This document shows positions 51,118-62,838 of a stretch of DNA of 64,000 bases, piece by piece. Every line of letters starts with the position of its first letter. The stretch's first letter is position 1. The stretch is from Vespa crabro. Lineage: Eukaryota; Arthropoda; Insecta; Hymenoptera; Vespidae. Both the position numbers and the translations under genes were made by a program. A model generated the notes under the pieces. The model was not told the origin of the DNA. It did no database searches and saw only the letters and a program-made list of their open reading frames with translations. The DNA lies in contig NC_060956.1 of assembly GCF_910589235.1 (NCBI RefSeq), forward strand, positions 17,204,499 to 17,268,498. The letters are read 5' to 3'.

Positions 51118-52078
51118 TGCATACACGCATACACATAGACACACCATACTTCTTTGCTCTTCTCGAGCAAAACCAAGATGGTATGCGCATATATTCTCGA
51201 ATCTCGTTGTACGACGAGTTTCTCCGTGAGAGAACATTCTCAAGCGATCCGAGTTTGTATTTCACGCACGTCCAATCTACGAGTTACAATCATGTGACTG
51301 TTCCAAATCCTACGAAAGCGTTTCCTTTATCGTGTAAAAAAAAACGAAGTAACACTTGTTCCGTCTCTAAATCATCGACGGATCGACATAATTATGATCG
51401 GCGAAAATAATCGTTGAGGAGATCGTTTAAAAATGATCCTTGAAATACGTGATTTTCAATTAATCGATTAAATGCAAGTGTATATTAATAATGGTTCGCA
51501 CGCGTTAAAAAGATCGTCATTATTATTCATTTTGAAAAAAAAGAAACTTATCATGTGTGATATTTGTTTTTTCTTTTTTTTTTATGTTTATTTTTATTTT
51601 TATTATTTTTTTTTTTTTTTTTTTCTAAAAATAAATCATTATCCTCGATAAGCTTTCTGATTTCATATTTGACGTTTTATTAATTAAAAGAAATCATTAT
51701 TGCATACGCATAATCAAATATCAAGGTGTCACGTGTTCTACTTGCCAACGATTGATTTTTCTCTGTGTGGTTTAGCATTGTACTTGTTCTGTGCTAATAT
51801 TCCATCGTGCTATCTTAAATCATTCGGCGACAAGATATTTTATTAAAGTACTTACGCCTGACACTGGACGTTCCAAAGTTTCTCGTACATTCGTTTCAAG
51901 AAACATACGCTCGGTGTTATAATGTTATAATGTGACCCAACACTGTATACTCATTCCCTCGAACTTCCGCCAAAGTCAATATGCCGTTTGCAAATAGGAC
52001 TACCGATTTTACCATGGCACGTAATAGTTAACATTTCTCTTTCTCTTTTGTATTTTGCAAAGACCGAGAATGAAAGGA

Positions 52079-52084
<6 letters not shown>

Positions 52085-52127
<43 letters not shown>
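52085..52127. repeat. (GA)n microsatellite
   Basis: Perfect GA run of about 21 units. Confidence 0.95.
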
Positions 52128-52130
<3 letters not shown>

Positions 52131-52718
52131 GCAAAGGTCCGAAATAGAGAGGCAAGAGAAAAACGCGGGTATAAGAGAGCAAACATTTGGTCCATGGTAA
52201 GAATTCACAATGCCACTTGGTGCCCGCATAACCTCCTTCGCGATATTATGCAACATCGCGTACCTATATATGAAAACGTACCGTGCGAAATATCACGCAA
52301 AAGTTTTTCCCTCTCGTTTCCTTTTCATCTACTACTACTTTTAGGAAATTTCAAGGATTCTATTTACGCGACTGTTTGCATATGCAATCGGAAGACCAAA
52401 TTGGCTTTATGCGATCATACGAAGTCAACTTTTTGGGAAGTACTCACTATACGGGTCTAATCTCTAAACTCGATTCCAATGTCAACTCTCTAACTCTCTT
52501 CGATACTCGCGAGTCATTAAATGGATTACAGTGGTCGTAATCGTCTTGCATCATTTAATTTTCGATGTATTTAATTTCAATCTTTCGATTGTATGCCGTA
52601 TCACAGGGCTCGTTAAATAATTATTTATGCCGCGTTTAACCGAGTTCGATTTATTCGATCGGATATGCGCGTGCGATCCGGCATATGGCATATTTCATTT
52701 GATTAATAATATTCACTG

Positions 52719-52720
<2 letters not shown>

Positions 52721-52757
<37 letters not shown>
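52721..52757. repeat. (CT)n microsatellite
   Basis: Perfect CT run. Confidence 0.95.
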
Positions 52758-52759
<2 letters not shown>

Positions 52760-53355
52760 GTTGTCGTGCTCCCAGCTTTTAGCTTCATATGTTCATTTGA
52801 GAACTTGGTAGGAAAATATAGTTGAAATATCCAAACGATTCTCTTCGTTTAACGTCGATGCGAATTTATTATAAACGTTCGGTATGCCAGAAAAGCAGTC
52901 GGACTCTGACTTGTCGTTCGTCGATTTCTCCATAGGATTTATACAATTACAAATTTTTGCATAATACGAGGAAAGTGAACAAAAAATGGGAATGAAAAGC
53001 AAAGGCGATTTATGCGAGCTCGTTTGCCCTTCGATGGCGCAATTGCTGGGAAATGAGCTCTACGTGCGATTGCACTTGTAATTTGGTTTACGCTCCATTT
53101 TCCATGTTACGATTACATTTGCGAGAGATCTAACTTGCGCAGTTTTGATTCTACGGTAAATTCATTTCGATCCTACATTATGTATATTCGCGTATATATT
53201 TACATGATCGTTTTAAGTACATCCAATTTCAAATATTCATTTTTTTTTAACAAATATAAATATAACACAATAAAATAAGAGATTTAAATTAAAACGATAA
53301 AAATCGAACGTTTTCAGTGTTGTTCACGAATTATTTACATTTCTTTTTATCTCCC

Positions 53356-53358
<3 letters not shown>

Positions 53359-53417
<59 letters not shown>
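53359..53417. repeat. (CT)n microsatellite
   Basis: About 29 perfect CT units. Confidence 0.95.
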
Positions 53418-53419
<2 letters not shown>

Positions 53420-53896
53420 GCACTTCATAAAATTAGAGGTTATTAACGAGAAGAAAGCTAAGAATAAAAAGCGATTTATTAATACGAAACAAGATGGAAA
53501 AGGTTGAGCGAAATTATGAAAGAGAAAAAAGAAAAAACGTGAAGAAAAAGAGAAATAGTGCTTCGAAAATGAGATGGCATGACTTTTAAATTCTGATTAA
53601 GTTAAAATTTCGTAAATTCACCCTTGATATTAAGCGATAAAAAAAGAAACTTTCGAGCAAAAGGGAGCCGCCAAGATCTTCCCTTCTTTCTTATCGCGCC
53701 TGCCACCCGGTACATCTACGTATACTTATATTGATTCCTAAGCCTTTCTCCAAGATCAATATCGCAAAGTTCCAAGAGTTCGCATTTTAGATTTTTATCG
53801 AATAGCTTTGCGTTATAATTAAATTTAAATATTTACGATCGATTTTGATATATTCCAATATTGAATCGCTGTTTTAATTTCACAATGACTATTATC

Positions 53897-53908
<12 letters not shown>

Positions 53909-53932
<24 letters not shown>

Positions 53933-53936
53933 ATTT

Positions 53937-53988
<52 letters not shown>

Positions 53989-54107
53989 AAAGATAATGAG
54001 AAAAAAAAAATTTTTAAAATTGGAAATTCAATAAATTCAATGAATTAAAATTGAATATTATAAATATTAAATAACATATATATATATATATATACATATA
54101 TATATAC
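53909..54107. repeat. Cluster of three (TA)n tracts
   Basis: TA runs at 53909-53932, 53943-53986 and 54078-54107, with AT-only sequence between. The region should melt easily and can form several hairpins. Confidence 0.95.
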
Positions 54108-55006
54108 TAATACTTTTATCCAAAATATAGTTTTTCGACTACCGAGTAAAATTCGAGTTACCCGTTATCGTTAACTTCCCATGACAAAACGTACGAAACG
54201 TTGTGCGGAAGCAAGTGTCACTGTTCGGACAACGTGTACATGTCAACTCGTTGACGTTACACGTCGATATCAAACCCAACTGTTCATACCTTCCTCTGGA
54301 AACGGACTCTCGATGTACTGCTAACGCGATCAATTTGAGATTGCCCGGTCACAAAGTAGGACGAAACCTTTGCTGATCGGAAACGCGGAAGCTTTAGGAG
54401 CACCGGAGGACCGATCATGGAAACTTCATTGAATTCCTAAGCGACGAACATCATTACTCATGACTAGCCTTCTCCGTGCATCCAATACTGCGATTAATTT
54501 CTTATCAGCAAAGTAGGAAAATAGAACGTAATAGAAATGGAAATATAAGATATTCGTCATATTTTATCATATCACATATTTGTTCAATTAATTAATTAAA
54601 TAGATTTCATTTTCCAATTATTTAAATAAATAATATAATCAAACAAGTAACAACGTTTATAATGTTATATAGAGATTTATTCGAATTAAAGAATTTAGAA
54701 AATCAATAATTGATATATTTACATTTTAATTCCTTTTACGTGTTATTTGGAGATTTATTAAACAAAAAAAGAAAAAAAAAAAAAAGAAAAGAAAAAATAA
54801 CAAGAAACAAAAAACAAACAAAAAAGTAAAAAGAAAAAGAAATATCTCTTATAAAATAACTTTGTTGAAAATTCGATTAGGAACATCAACGCGGACTCGT
54901 TCGTGCAATAGAAGAGGAACTTTGGTCACCAGGCAACCAATAGATATGCGCGTCTGTGTACGACAAGCTCTCTCTATCTAGCCATCTCTTCTATCTCTGT
55001 CTCTCT

Positions 55007-55007
55007 C

Positions 55008-55061
<54 letters not shown>

Positions 55062-55062
55062 C
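55007..55062. repeat. (CT)n microsatellite
   Basis: CT tract with one TTTC interruption, directly before the GC-richer island 55063-55290. Confidence 0.95.
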
Positions 55063-55290
55063 TACCGTAACGCGGAACGTAGAGTTTACGACACGGTGCT
55101 TTTAGCGTCCTCTAACAGTCTGCCAGCAATCACATTAGTCGCTCGGCCCATCGGCTGCCATATTTAACGGTGGACCAAGTTCCAAAGCGACGGATGTCCG
55201 GGTCGTTGGACCAAGCTAGACCAATCCGGTGCCCTCGACTCTTGTGGACACACCGATCGAGCCTTTTCGCGCCTTTCTATTCATCATTTC
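55063..55290. other. GC-richer unique island after a CT tract
   Basis: A stretch of non-repetitive sequence with three partly open frames on the plus strand (one contains NAERRVYDTVLLASSNSLPA; another contains LTVDQVPKRRMSGSLDQARP). The phrase GGACCAAG occurs twice about 55 bases apart. No clear exon boundaries apart from the CT tract itself, which could imitate one. Confidence 0.2.
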
Positions 55291-55493
55291 TTTTCATCGA
55301 GACCTTGTATTGATCCTTTAGAATAATATGTCGTAATACTCTATTAATTAAAATAACAATTATCAGAAGAATAATATTGATATTTCAAAATAACTTTAAC
55401 TTATGCTAAAATATCAAACGAAAGTGAACTATGGTGCCAAAGAAATAGCATGGACCGCAAAAGATTAATAAGTTAAAAGCGACTCTAGTCATG

Positions 55494-55546
55494 TCTCTCT
55501 CTCTCTCTCTCACTCTCTCTCTCTCTCTCTCTCTCCTTCTCTTTCT
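55494..55546. repeat. (CT)n microsatellite
   Basis: CT run with one CACTC interruption and a CCTTCTCTTTC end. Confidence 0.95.
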
Positions 55547-56103
55547 CTCGATTTTTTTCTATCTCTCCCCTTTTTTTGTTTTCTCCATACCTTTCATGTG
55601 GGATCAATCATCATTGAAAGCATCCCAGGGAAGTAATACCTAACGTAAAGTTCGCATTCGAATATACAACCATAACAATTTAACGAGTAATAAGAATTAA
55701 GTTGATCTAAAAAAAGCACGGAGAAAATTATCTATCAAATGAAATCAATATTATAACGTATGACCGTCTAATCGACGTATAACCATTGAAATTGCTTATT
55801 AATCGAGCTACGTTCAACGCGTATACCTGTATATGCGTGTAATTAGATCTATTAGTTTAAAAATTTCGAAAGATATGATTTATAATCCTTGTTCGTTTTC
55901 TACGTAGACACTTATATTCTCCGTACCGGATCTAGATCATATCGGATCTAAAACAAAAGAAAAAAAAAAAAGAATTTCTAGTCCTCGATCAATCCAGCGC
56001 TTAATGATACGTAGGAGCAAAACAAAAACTCAGATCAATGCTAAACCAAATGCGTTATCGGTATTTATACTGTGGAGATCGATAAAAGTTGTTCATTTTA
56101 TGA

Positions 56104-56107
<4 letters not shown>

Positions 56108-56153
<46 letters not shown>
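56108..56153. repeat. (GA)n microsatellite
   Basis: Perfect GA run of about 22 units. Confidence 0.95.
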
Positions 56154-56158
<5 letters not shown>

Positions 56159-56329
56159 GGAAGAGGGAGAGTAAGAGAGAAACAATGGAGGACATTCGTG
56201 AATTGAATTTGAATAATTTGAAGAGACTTCGATTACGTTTTTGCGTGATTACATGTTGAAAAATAAAGAAGATACTCGTAAGATATGACTCAGTTAATGT
56301 ATTCCAACAGGAATCCACTCTAAGTCCAT

Positions 56330-56570
56330 AAACCCAAGTTACCATGCTCCTTAATTGGCTTTCCCAGGAGTGTCGGGACTGTTCTTGCCGCATGTCGATG
56401 CGAAATTTATGGCACCCCAAGGTCCGGGCTAATTCAGTTAGCAGTCCCGGTAGAGGCGAACTCTTTGTGAATCGACCCAATTCGTACAAAAGATCCTTTT
56501 ATTGCTATTGCCTCGCTCCCTCTCGCCCTCTCACTTTTCTTTCTCCATTTTGCTGATTCCCGAGCGTAAC
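56330..56570. other. GC-richer unique island with open frames on both strands
   Basis: The plus frame has MLLNWLSQECRDCSCRMSM and the minus frame has KSSPLPGLLTELARTLGCH. They overlap, so at most one is real. No repeats inside. Function unknown. Confidence 0.15.
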
Positions 56571-56582
56571 AAGTTTTCTCCG

Positions 56583-56634
56583 TTACTACTACTACAATTA
56601 CCACTGCTATTACTATTACTATTACTGCTACTGC
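56583..56634. repeat. (TAC/TAT)n trinucleotide tract
   Basis: Imperfect TACTACTAC, then CTATTACTATTAC words; read as poly-Val/Ile in the minus ORF here. Confidence 0.9.
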
Positions 56635-57027
56635 TTGAAAAAATTCTTTCATTACTTTATACGTTAATATCGTGATGTATTTAATCGATTGTCCCTTTCT
56701 CAACTTCTGTCTACGTGTATCATATATATTAAATAGATGCCAAAAAAATCGATTTTCGATAAGTTAGGGAATTCATTATGGTAGTTGAAAATAATCTTTT
56801 GCTTTTTTACATATAGAAATAAAAAATAATCGCGTCATAACAAATAGATATTACGAGTTTGTTCGTTTATAAGAAAAAATCGTTCGTTAACGATATTTGT
56901 TAGGTGAAAATAAAGAGAAATGAGGTATTGCTTTCGCCATTTATGATCGATATCTATATTATATAAGAAGAGAATGAGAGAAGGGAAAAAGAAAAAAAAA
57001 AGAGAAGAGAACCGTGGTTTTCTTTAG

Positions 57028-57176
57028 AAGGAACTAAAAAAGCCGTAAGAAACAGTGAAGTTGAGGATGCTGTAATCGAAGAGGTGCCGAGGGTTCTGGA
57101 TAAGTTCTCGAGTGCGCGTGCCGAAGCGGCAGATCGTAAAAGACTTTACGTACCTCTCGAAACGATGAAGGCGTAA
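57028..57176 (+). other. Candidate exon, acidic/helical peptide of unknown family
   Basis: GGTTTTCTTTAG ends at 57027. Two bases and 48 sense codons follow, then a TAA at 57174-57176. The peptide contains SEVEDAVIEEVPRVLDKF and then SSARAEAADRKRLYVPLE, a mixed charged composition that reads more like real protein than most ORFs here. GCC|GTAAGA near its start (around 57044) is a strong donor-like word that would contradict the exon. I could not find adjoining exons. Low confidence. Confidence 0.18.
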
Positions 57177-57607
57177 TCTGCCAAGAGTTCCCATAGGATT
57201 CAACCTTTATTATATCAGAGAATTTTCACGCTACTTCTAGGCATTCCTATGCATGAATATGAACGATAGACAATCTGTCAAGGAATTATTTATTTATCGG
57301 TATAATTGAAAGATATCAAAGGTAGTGAATTTAAATATCTATTTTCGAAAGAAATAAACGAAATAACATAATCTACCATATGCTATTTATTTATTTTGCG
57401 ATGATTTAAATACGTGATAATGATATAATATAACCTATAGAAAACATATTTATCTAGAAATTTCATCGTATCGATCGTTTCTCACAAAAGGATATTTGTA
57501 TTTTCTGAAACGATCGTGAAATCTTTTTTGCCACTCCGCATATCATTGAATTCGATGAAAAATGATAGAGTTGCGATTTCATCGAGAGATGAAGCTTCGC
57601 AATCTAA

Positions 57608-57832
57608 TTAAATAGAAGTCTAAATGGGAACGCATTCCATCTTAAACGAATAGCGTTTCTGTCAGAGGCCGAGGTAATAGCGGAGAAAGAGGAAGAGGAA
57701 GAGGAGGAATGGAAGAGGGATGCCGTCTACCAACCACGGAGATGGAGCATGGCCGACCTTTGTTTCGTGGCGCTAATGATTTCGCCCATTAGGCAACGTT
57801 ACTTAGCGTACAAACGTGCAATCGAGTCTTAA
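57608..57832 (+). other. Open frame with an acidic run, unassigned
   Basis: A stop-to-stop frame of 75 codons crosses a GAGGAAGAG-rich stretch that encodes seven Glu in a row. More varied sequence follows (WKRDAVYQPRRWSMADLCF, then ISPIRQRYLAYKRAIES) before a TAA. A possible acceptor TTTCTGTCAG lies inside it at about 57656-57665. A Gly/Arg-rich alternative frame is also open over part of it. Nothing ties it to a known protein. Confidence 0.12.
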
Positions 57833-57940
57833 TTAATTGCATTTGCCGTTTTCGATTATCTTAACTGAAGGTAACGCGATTCCTAGGACTCCTTGCATAC
57901 CTTCGACAATTATCTAGGACGAAGGTTTCTGAATATCTAA

Positions 57941-58219
57941 CAATATTTTGAGAAGCGCTCGACGTCGTTCAAATTATTCTGCGATTTTCCGAACTCGATT
58001 ATCATCACGTTCGTCGTAAAAGGATCCGTAGAAGGAGGATTATATTCTAAGGGCGAACAGTTATCTGACGTCGATGTCAGAGTAGACGAAGCCAATAGAG
58101 ATATTTTTCCTTGTGCTAAAAATGCGAGTACGGGGACTGGTAGACTTCAATTAGCCGCACGATGTCCTTGGAAAGTTATAGAATATACGAACGCTATCGG
58201 AACCGATCTTGCCCGTTAA
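57941..58219 (+). other. 92-codon open frame without any Met, unassigned
   Basis: A stop-to-stop frame of 92 codons holds no methionine and no simple repeat. It includes VVKGSVEGGLYSKGEQ, then DVDVRVDEANRDIFPCAKN, then AARCPWKVIEYTNAIGTD before TAA. Lack of ATG would fit an internal or terminal exon. No convincing acceptor precedes it, and runs of this length are expected by chance a few times in 64 kb. Its composition is better than the surrounding repeat-derived ORFs. Unrecognised. Confidence 0.15.
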
Positions 58220-58265
58220 ACGCGATCGATTTTGACCATAGTGTCGAAGTGTCGAGGGGAAAATG

Positions 58266-58269
<4 letters not shown>

Positions 58270-58328
<59 letters not shown>

Positions 58329-58345
58329 TAGATATAGATAGATAG
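58270..58345. repeat. (GA)n(GATA)n compound microsatellite
   Basis: About 27 GA units, then GATAGATATAGATAGATAG; the reverse order of the 11.2 kb tract. Confidence 0.95.
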
Positions 58346-59194
58346 AAGTAACGAAGGAAAGAAAAGTGTTACGAGACGAACAGAGAACGATCGTTAAGTC
58401 TCAACCTTATCGACTGTCGACAATTTTCCTTCTGGAAAGGTAGAAGAGATAGTGGCCATTCACCGTGGCTGAATTAACTCTTCGCGTGGGCTGTTTCGAC
58501 GGTGGTTCTCGGTAGCCTTTTAAAGGGGGTACCTCGTTCTAGTCGACATTTTCCATTAAACTTTTCCTGTGTTCATCGGTTCGTTGGCCTAACTTTTTAA
58601 TCCTGGCAACTCGTTTAAATCTTCTAAAGCCGCGATGACGACAACGGCCACTGTGAAAACGTAACTATTTTTTCTCCCCTCTTTCTACTTTTTTTCTCTT
58701 TCTATTATTTCATCATCGTGACACCTCCATCAAATTTCTTAATTCATCATTTAGTCTATACGAGAACGGAAGGAAGAAATAAAAGGATTGTTTCATCTTC
58801 GAACCTAACTAAAAGACGATTTTCATTCAATTTACAATTTAGTTTATGGTTCAGTTAATTCCTAAGACGATATATATATATATATATTTGAAGGTATCGA
58901 TATCAAAGGTAGTACCGTCTAAGACCTAAGTTATCAAGGGTAAGAAGGCAGACTACGGATCGAGGTTCCGTAACAGCCACGAAATCTTTGGCAAGGAGCC
59001 CGCTGTGAAAATCGCCTTAACTTCTGGAAGGACGAGAAGTAGTAGGAAAAGACAGCAGGAAGGAGGGAAGAACAAGGCCAGGGTATAGTCGTTAACGTTG
59101 AGGTAGGACAGATCTTCCACGGGCAGGTCCTTGTGTTCCTTTTCTTCCTATCTTCCCCTTTCTCTTTTTTCCCCAAGTCTTCTTTCTCTCTTTA

Positions 59195-59314
59195 TCTCTC
59201 TTTCTTCCCTTTTCTCTCTTTCTTCCTTTTTCTCTCTTTCTTCCCTTTTCTCTCTTTCTTCCCTTTTCTCTCTTTCTTCCCTTTTCTCTCTTTCTCTCTC
59301 TTTTTCTTTTCCTT

Positions 59315-59347
<33 letters not shown>

Positions 59348-59402
59348 TTCTTTCTCTTTTCCTCCCTTTCTCTCTTTCTTTCTCTCAGTTTCTCTCTCTT
59401 TC
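59195..59402. repeat. 18-bp CT-rich minisatellite and CT tract
   Basis: About five copies of TTTCTCTCTTTCTTCCCT to about 59300, then irregular (CT)n. On the minus strand it reads as a KGKKER repeat, which explains the 139-codon ORF there. A long polypyrimidine/polypurine tract like this can form triplex DNA. Confidence 0.95.
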
Positions 59403-59440
59403 TCGTAGAATTTCATCGTCGTGGATTCAGGACGGCTGAC

Positions 59441-59516
59441 GATGGCGATGGCGATGATGATGGTGGTGGTGGTGGTGATGGTGGTGGTGGTGGTAGTAGT
59501 AATAGTGGTGGTGGGG
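59441..59516. repeat. GATG/GGT trinucleotide-like tract
   Basis: GATGGCGATGGCGATGATG passes into GGTGGTGGT and GTAGTAATAGTGGTGG. It reads as poly-Val/Met or poly-Thr/Ile in the false ORFs here. Confidence 0.9.
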
Positions 59517-60078
59517 GATCTTGCCAGAATCCAGAAGTCAGGAGGAGATAGGGACAGACCAACAAGAACAAACCGTGATTTAGTGCACGGCTGCAGTACG
59601 CTTCTTCGCAAGGAAAGGAAATGTTAGAGGAAGAGGGATAGAAGGAGCTTGTCCTTACTTTAGATAAATAGTGTTCGAGCGTCTCTAGGTTTAACCCCTT
59701 TCCTCTTTCATCCTAAGATACGTAAGAGAATCACCCGAAATAAAAATGGGGGAAAAAAAGTTATTTTTACGAGGCACATTCGTGTCATTCGCAAATCTCA
59801 TTCACGATTTATTGAAATTTCTCACACGAAAAGCAAGTACGAAACTTTCTGAAAGTAATTTTATTTCTCTAGCGTAACGTTACTTTTGGAAATTTTCACC
59901 ACTTATCTTTTGAAAAGCTAAAACATTATCTTCGTACTCTACGCATTTTCTTTTTTGATATCCTTCCAGTAGAAAATAGATACAAAGAGTGGACCGGAGA
60001 GTCGGACGGTTCGTTAAAAGTCTCCAATTATCCAACGTAGTTGTGAGAGTCTCTCTTTCTCTTTCACTATCTTTATCT

Positions 60079-60084
<6 letters not shown>

Positions 60085-60127
<43 letters not shown>
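60085..60127. repeat. (CT)n microsatellite
   Basis: Perfect CT run after CTTT words. Confidence 0.95.
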
Positions 60128-60130
<3 letters not shown>

Positions 60131-60221
60131 TTTTACTAACCATCAACGCTATGAGTACTCGCTCGTAACGGTAACTACGGGTGCACTTAATTCTTCTTTT
60201 TTTGGTGCACTAGTTACTTAC

Positions 60222-60259
60222 CAAGATACCCTCCGAACTTCGGACTTTGCTCGCACCAT
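60222..60259 (-). other. Candidate short exon with strong donor, minus strand
   Basis: The minus strand reads GTAGTATCCAG, then ATGGTGCGAGCAAAGTCC and 20 more bases, then TTG|GTAAGTAA, a near-perfect donor at 60221/60222. The 38-nt unit opens with ATG and encodes MVRAKSEVRRVS before the junction. The acceptor side has little pyrimidine, so it could instead be the 3' end of a first exon starting further up. A chance donor is the main alternative. Confidence 0.13.
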
Positions 60260-60626
60260 CTGGATACTACCACTTATGTACTTCGATGGCTTTTCTTTGT
60301 CGCAAAAGTTAAATTTCTAATCGGTAACGTCGAGAGAACGAAACATCTCTCTTCTTTTTCTTTCATGTAAAAGCTTCTTGGCAAAATCCAAAGTTGACGC
60401 GATACGATATACGAGAAAAGTTAGGAATGACTTCTTATGATAATTCTTTTGATCCGTCGCAGGAAGTTGCTAATTAGAGTGCCCTGTTAAAGAGGCTCGC
60501 ACCGTAAACGGTACTCAACAAACAAATCTTAATGACGTCTCGCAGCTTTCACGAAACGGACGAGTACCGTACTGTAGTTTAGGTTGGAGAGTAGTAATGT
60601 AGGCTTTGCGATATATCCGTGTCAGG

Positions 60627-60761
60627 ATGACCAATGTCCTGTCGGACCTACCATGCATCAACCGTTGCATTGTGGTCACTTCGGATTATCCTGGATGTGA
60701 GCCGGCTGCGATTTCGAATTTCACTACCTCCTTTTATCAGGATCGATGGTTTTCTTCGTGA
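60627..60761 (+). other. 44-codon ORF in a GC-richer unique island, unassigned
   Basis: This short ORF (MTNVLSDLPCINRCIVVTSD, then a stretch ending FYQDRWFSS) has three Cys and no repeat. On the minus strand an overlapping ORF (MQRLMHGRSDRTLVILTR early) is also open. The whole stretch 60530-60770 is richer in GC than its flanks and may be an exon or a conserved non-coding element. No splice site of quality was seen next to it. Confidence 0.1.
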
Positions 60762-62838
60762 GCTTCTCTTACTCGGGCTTCGCATATCGATTAAATGCAA
60801 ATCACCTTGATCCGATCGGAGAAGGAACGACTACGTATATTCTGCTCGTTGATCGTAAAAGAATGATGCACCGAGGAGAAAAGAGAGATAGATAAAAGGA
60901 GAGGGAGAGAAGAGAAAGAATAGTTACGGAGAGAGGAAGCCAATCATTTTTGTTACTCCATTCGTTCACCCCGTAATCCGCAAAGTTCTCAATCAAGCTT
61001 TTTACCGACATGTCTCGTGATTCAGTTCGCTCACGTTCGTCGAGTTCATTTATTTTATGAAAGAATCACCATGAATGGAGGTACGATAGAAAGAGAGAAA
61101 GAGACAGACAGACAGAGAGAAAAGAAGAACTCCTTTCCACTTATCGACCATTCCTCCACCCCGCTAAACGTTTATTACTCCATCCGAATCGCCGAGGGAA
61201 ACAATTAAAGAGAAAGCGATTGGGATACACATTCTCATTATCGCAAAGTGTACTCTCTTTCTCTCCCTTCCGTTTCACTCTCTTTCACACAAACACATAT
61301 ACTACCCCTTTTATCTTTTTGCCTTTTTCTCCCCTAACCCTCATTTTCTCTTTCTCTCTCTTGAGGATTTTCCCGCACTCACCATAAAAGAGGCTCTTCC
61401 GATTAACCTGTGAATCGAGATTATAAAGAAATAACAAGCCCCCGTTTATACCTCGCGTTGAGTCGATATTTCGATAGTATTTAATGGAAGTTAATTTCAA
61501 CGCGACTTCTAATATTATTCGAATTTTTATTGAAAAAAATTGTTTTACTTTTTCATGGCGAGCGATAGGCCGCGAATTTAATTCGACGAAAAGGGAAACT
61601 TTTAGTATCAGCGTTTCATACGATCTTCGAAAAGATACGAAAAGAGAATAATGGGTGTTCGGAAGATGACGAATAAAGGTGGGAATGGAAGAGAGGAGAA
61701 GGGAAGGGGAAAGAGACCAGGGAAGGAGTAAAGGAATTGTGTAGAACTGGAATACTTTGCATGCGAGAGTTCGACCCGATGAAATATTACAACGATCGAC
61801 GTACGTACGTACATACATACATACGTATGTACACGCGCTTACGTGTATATAACCGATCGTGTGCCTTCGAAGAAAGGAAGAGAAATATAGGATAGAAAAA
61901 GGAAAAAAAAATAAGAAGCCGAGAGAAAGGGCCTAGAACAGTTGCAAACTTTGACAATTTTGCCTTTCCATTGGCGGACCAACATGATATATTATACGCT
62001 TGTCGTATTTTGACGTGGGACTTTACGAGAACACGCAAAGGATACGTCCATTCAACCTCGCTAAGATCTTTACTTGTTCAAAATTCTATCTATATCTCAT
62101 CGAATATTGAAAATACGATCATACCTTTGACTGAAATCTTTTATTTCATTTAATCGAAAGAAGAAAAAAAAAACAAAATTGATATCGCGTTCTTTAACCT
62201 TTCCTATCGCTTCTCCCTTCCCTCATTTATTATTTCGATGGATTAGTTAAAATAAAAAAAAAAAGAAAAACCAGAAAAAAAAAAAATAAATAAAAAAGAA
62301 AACGAAAGATTTTTTTTACGAGTACCAAAAATATATTACGAGACACCATTTATGTGTTTCTTAATGCGCATTAACGGTGAACAACGATAATTAAAAAAAA
62401 AAAAAATAATAATAATAATAATATTTTAAGAATGAACATCGAAAGCTTAGGAACGAAGTTATGGAACGATTATTTTTGCATAGCGATTAAACTTTCTCCG
62501 AGTTAACTGACTTTTGTACGCATTAAGATACCTTGAGATCGCTATAGTATCGCGGAGGTACAGGTTAAAGTCATGTTGAATTTTAAAGAGCTCCGAGACG
62601 ATAACAAAATTGCTTCTTGGAGTAAGAAAGTGAAAAAGGAAAAGTGAGTGAGAGAGAAAGAGAGAGAGATCGAGTAGATGGAAAGAGAAAGAGGAGATGG
62701 AAGAGAAGAGCAGTTTTCATAAGTCTTTTATTGGGCGTTTAAAGTTAAAGCGTCGTAGCTTTAACTTTACCTCGTTAAAATAGAACGCAATACAAGCCGC
62801 CGCGGCTCGCACTTTTCTTCATTTGTGGTTGGTTGCAG
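60762..62838. other. AT-rich stretch with a long but unconvincing minus ORF
   Basis: The minus ORF 61285-61818 (177 codons, the longest in the window) runs from a TACG repeat through unique DNA into a GA/AG-rich tail (KREKEKMRVRGEKGKK). No motif is recognised and no upstream promoter or splice site is seen. A-runs at 62164-62310 and (AAT)n at 62407-62424 follow. Confidence 0.5.
61800..61830. repeat. (TACG/TACA)n tetranucleotide repeat
   Basis: TACG units, then TACA units, then TACGTATGTAC; partly self-complementary. It adds YVRTYV-type residues to the false minus ORFs. Confidence 0.95.

Larger units (their letters stand above)
50601..60200. other. Mixed repeats and GC-richer islands, no firm gene
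   Basis: Apart from listed items: 50840-51000 is GC-richer with opposing ORFs (one plus, MAPIAHRRSHGHRRT; one minus, CPWDLRCAMGAITYP). 52190-52540 holds two overlapping plus ORFs of 85-88 codons. 54130-54480 is unique with a 64-codon minus ORF containing five Cys. 58450-58670 is unique and slightly GC-richer. No splice context worth calling. Confidence 0.5.

Noticed and set aside
59192..59611. 139-codon minus ORF with KGKKER repeats and a poly-Thr run
   Set aside because: It is a read-through of the 18-bp CT minisatellite and the GGT tract.
61285..61818. 177-codon minus ORF, longest in the window
   Set aside because: It starts in a TACG repeat, ends in a GA-rich tail, and shows no recognisable domain; ORFs of this size are not unexpected once low-complexity sequence is included.
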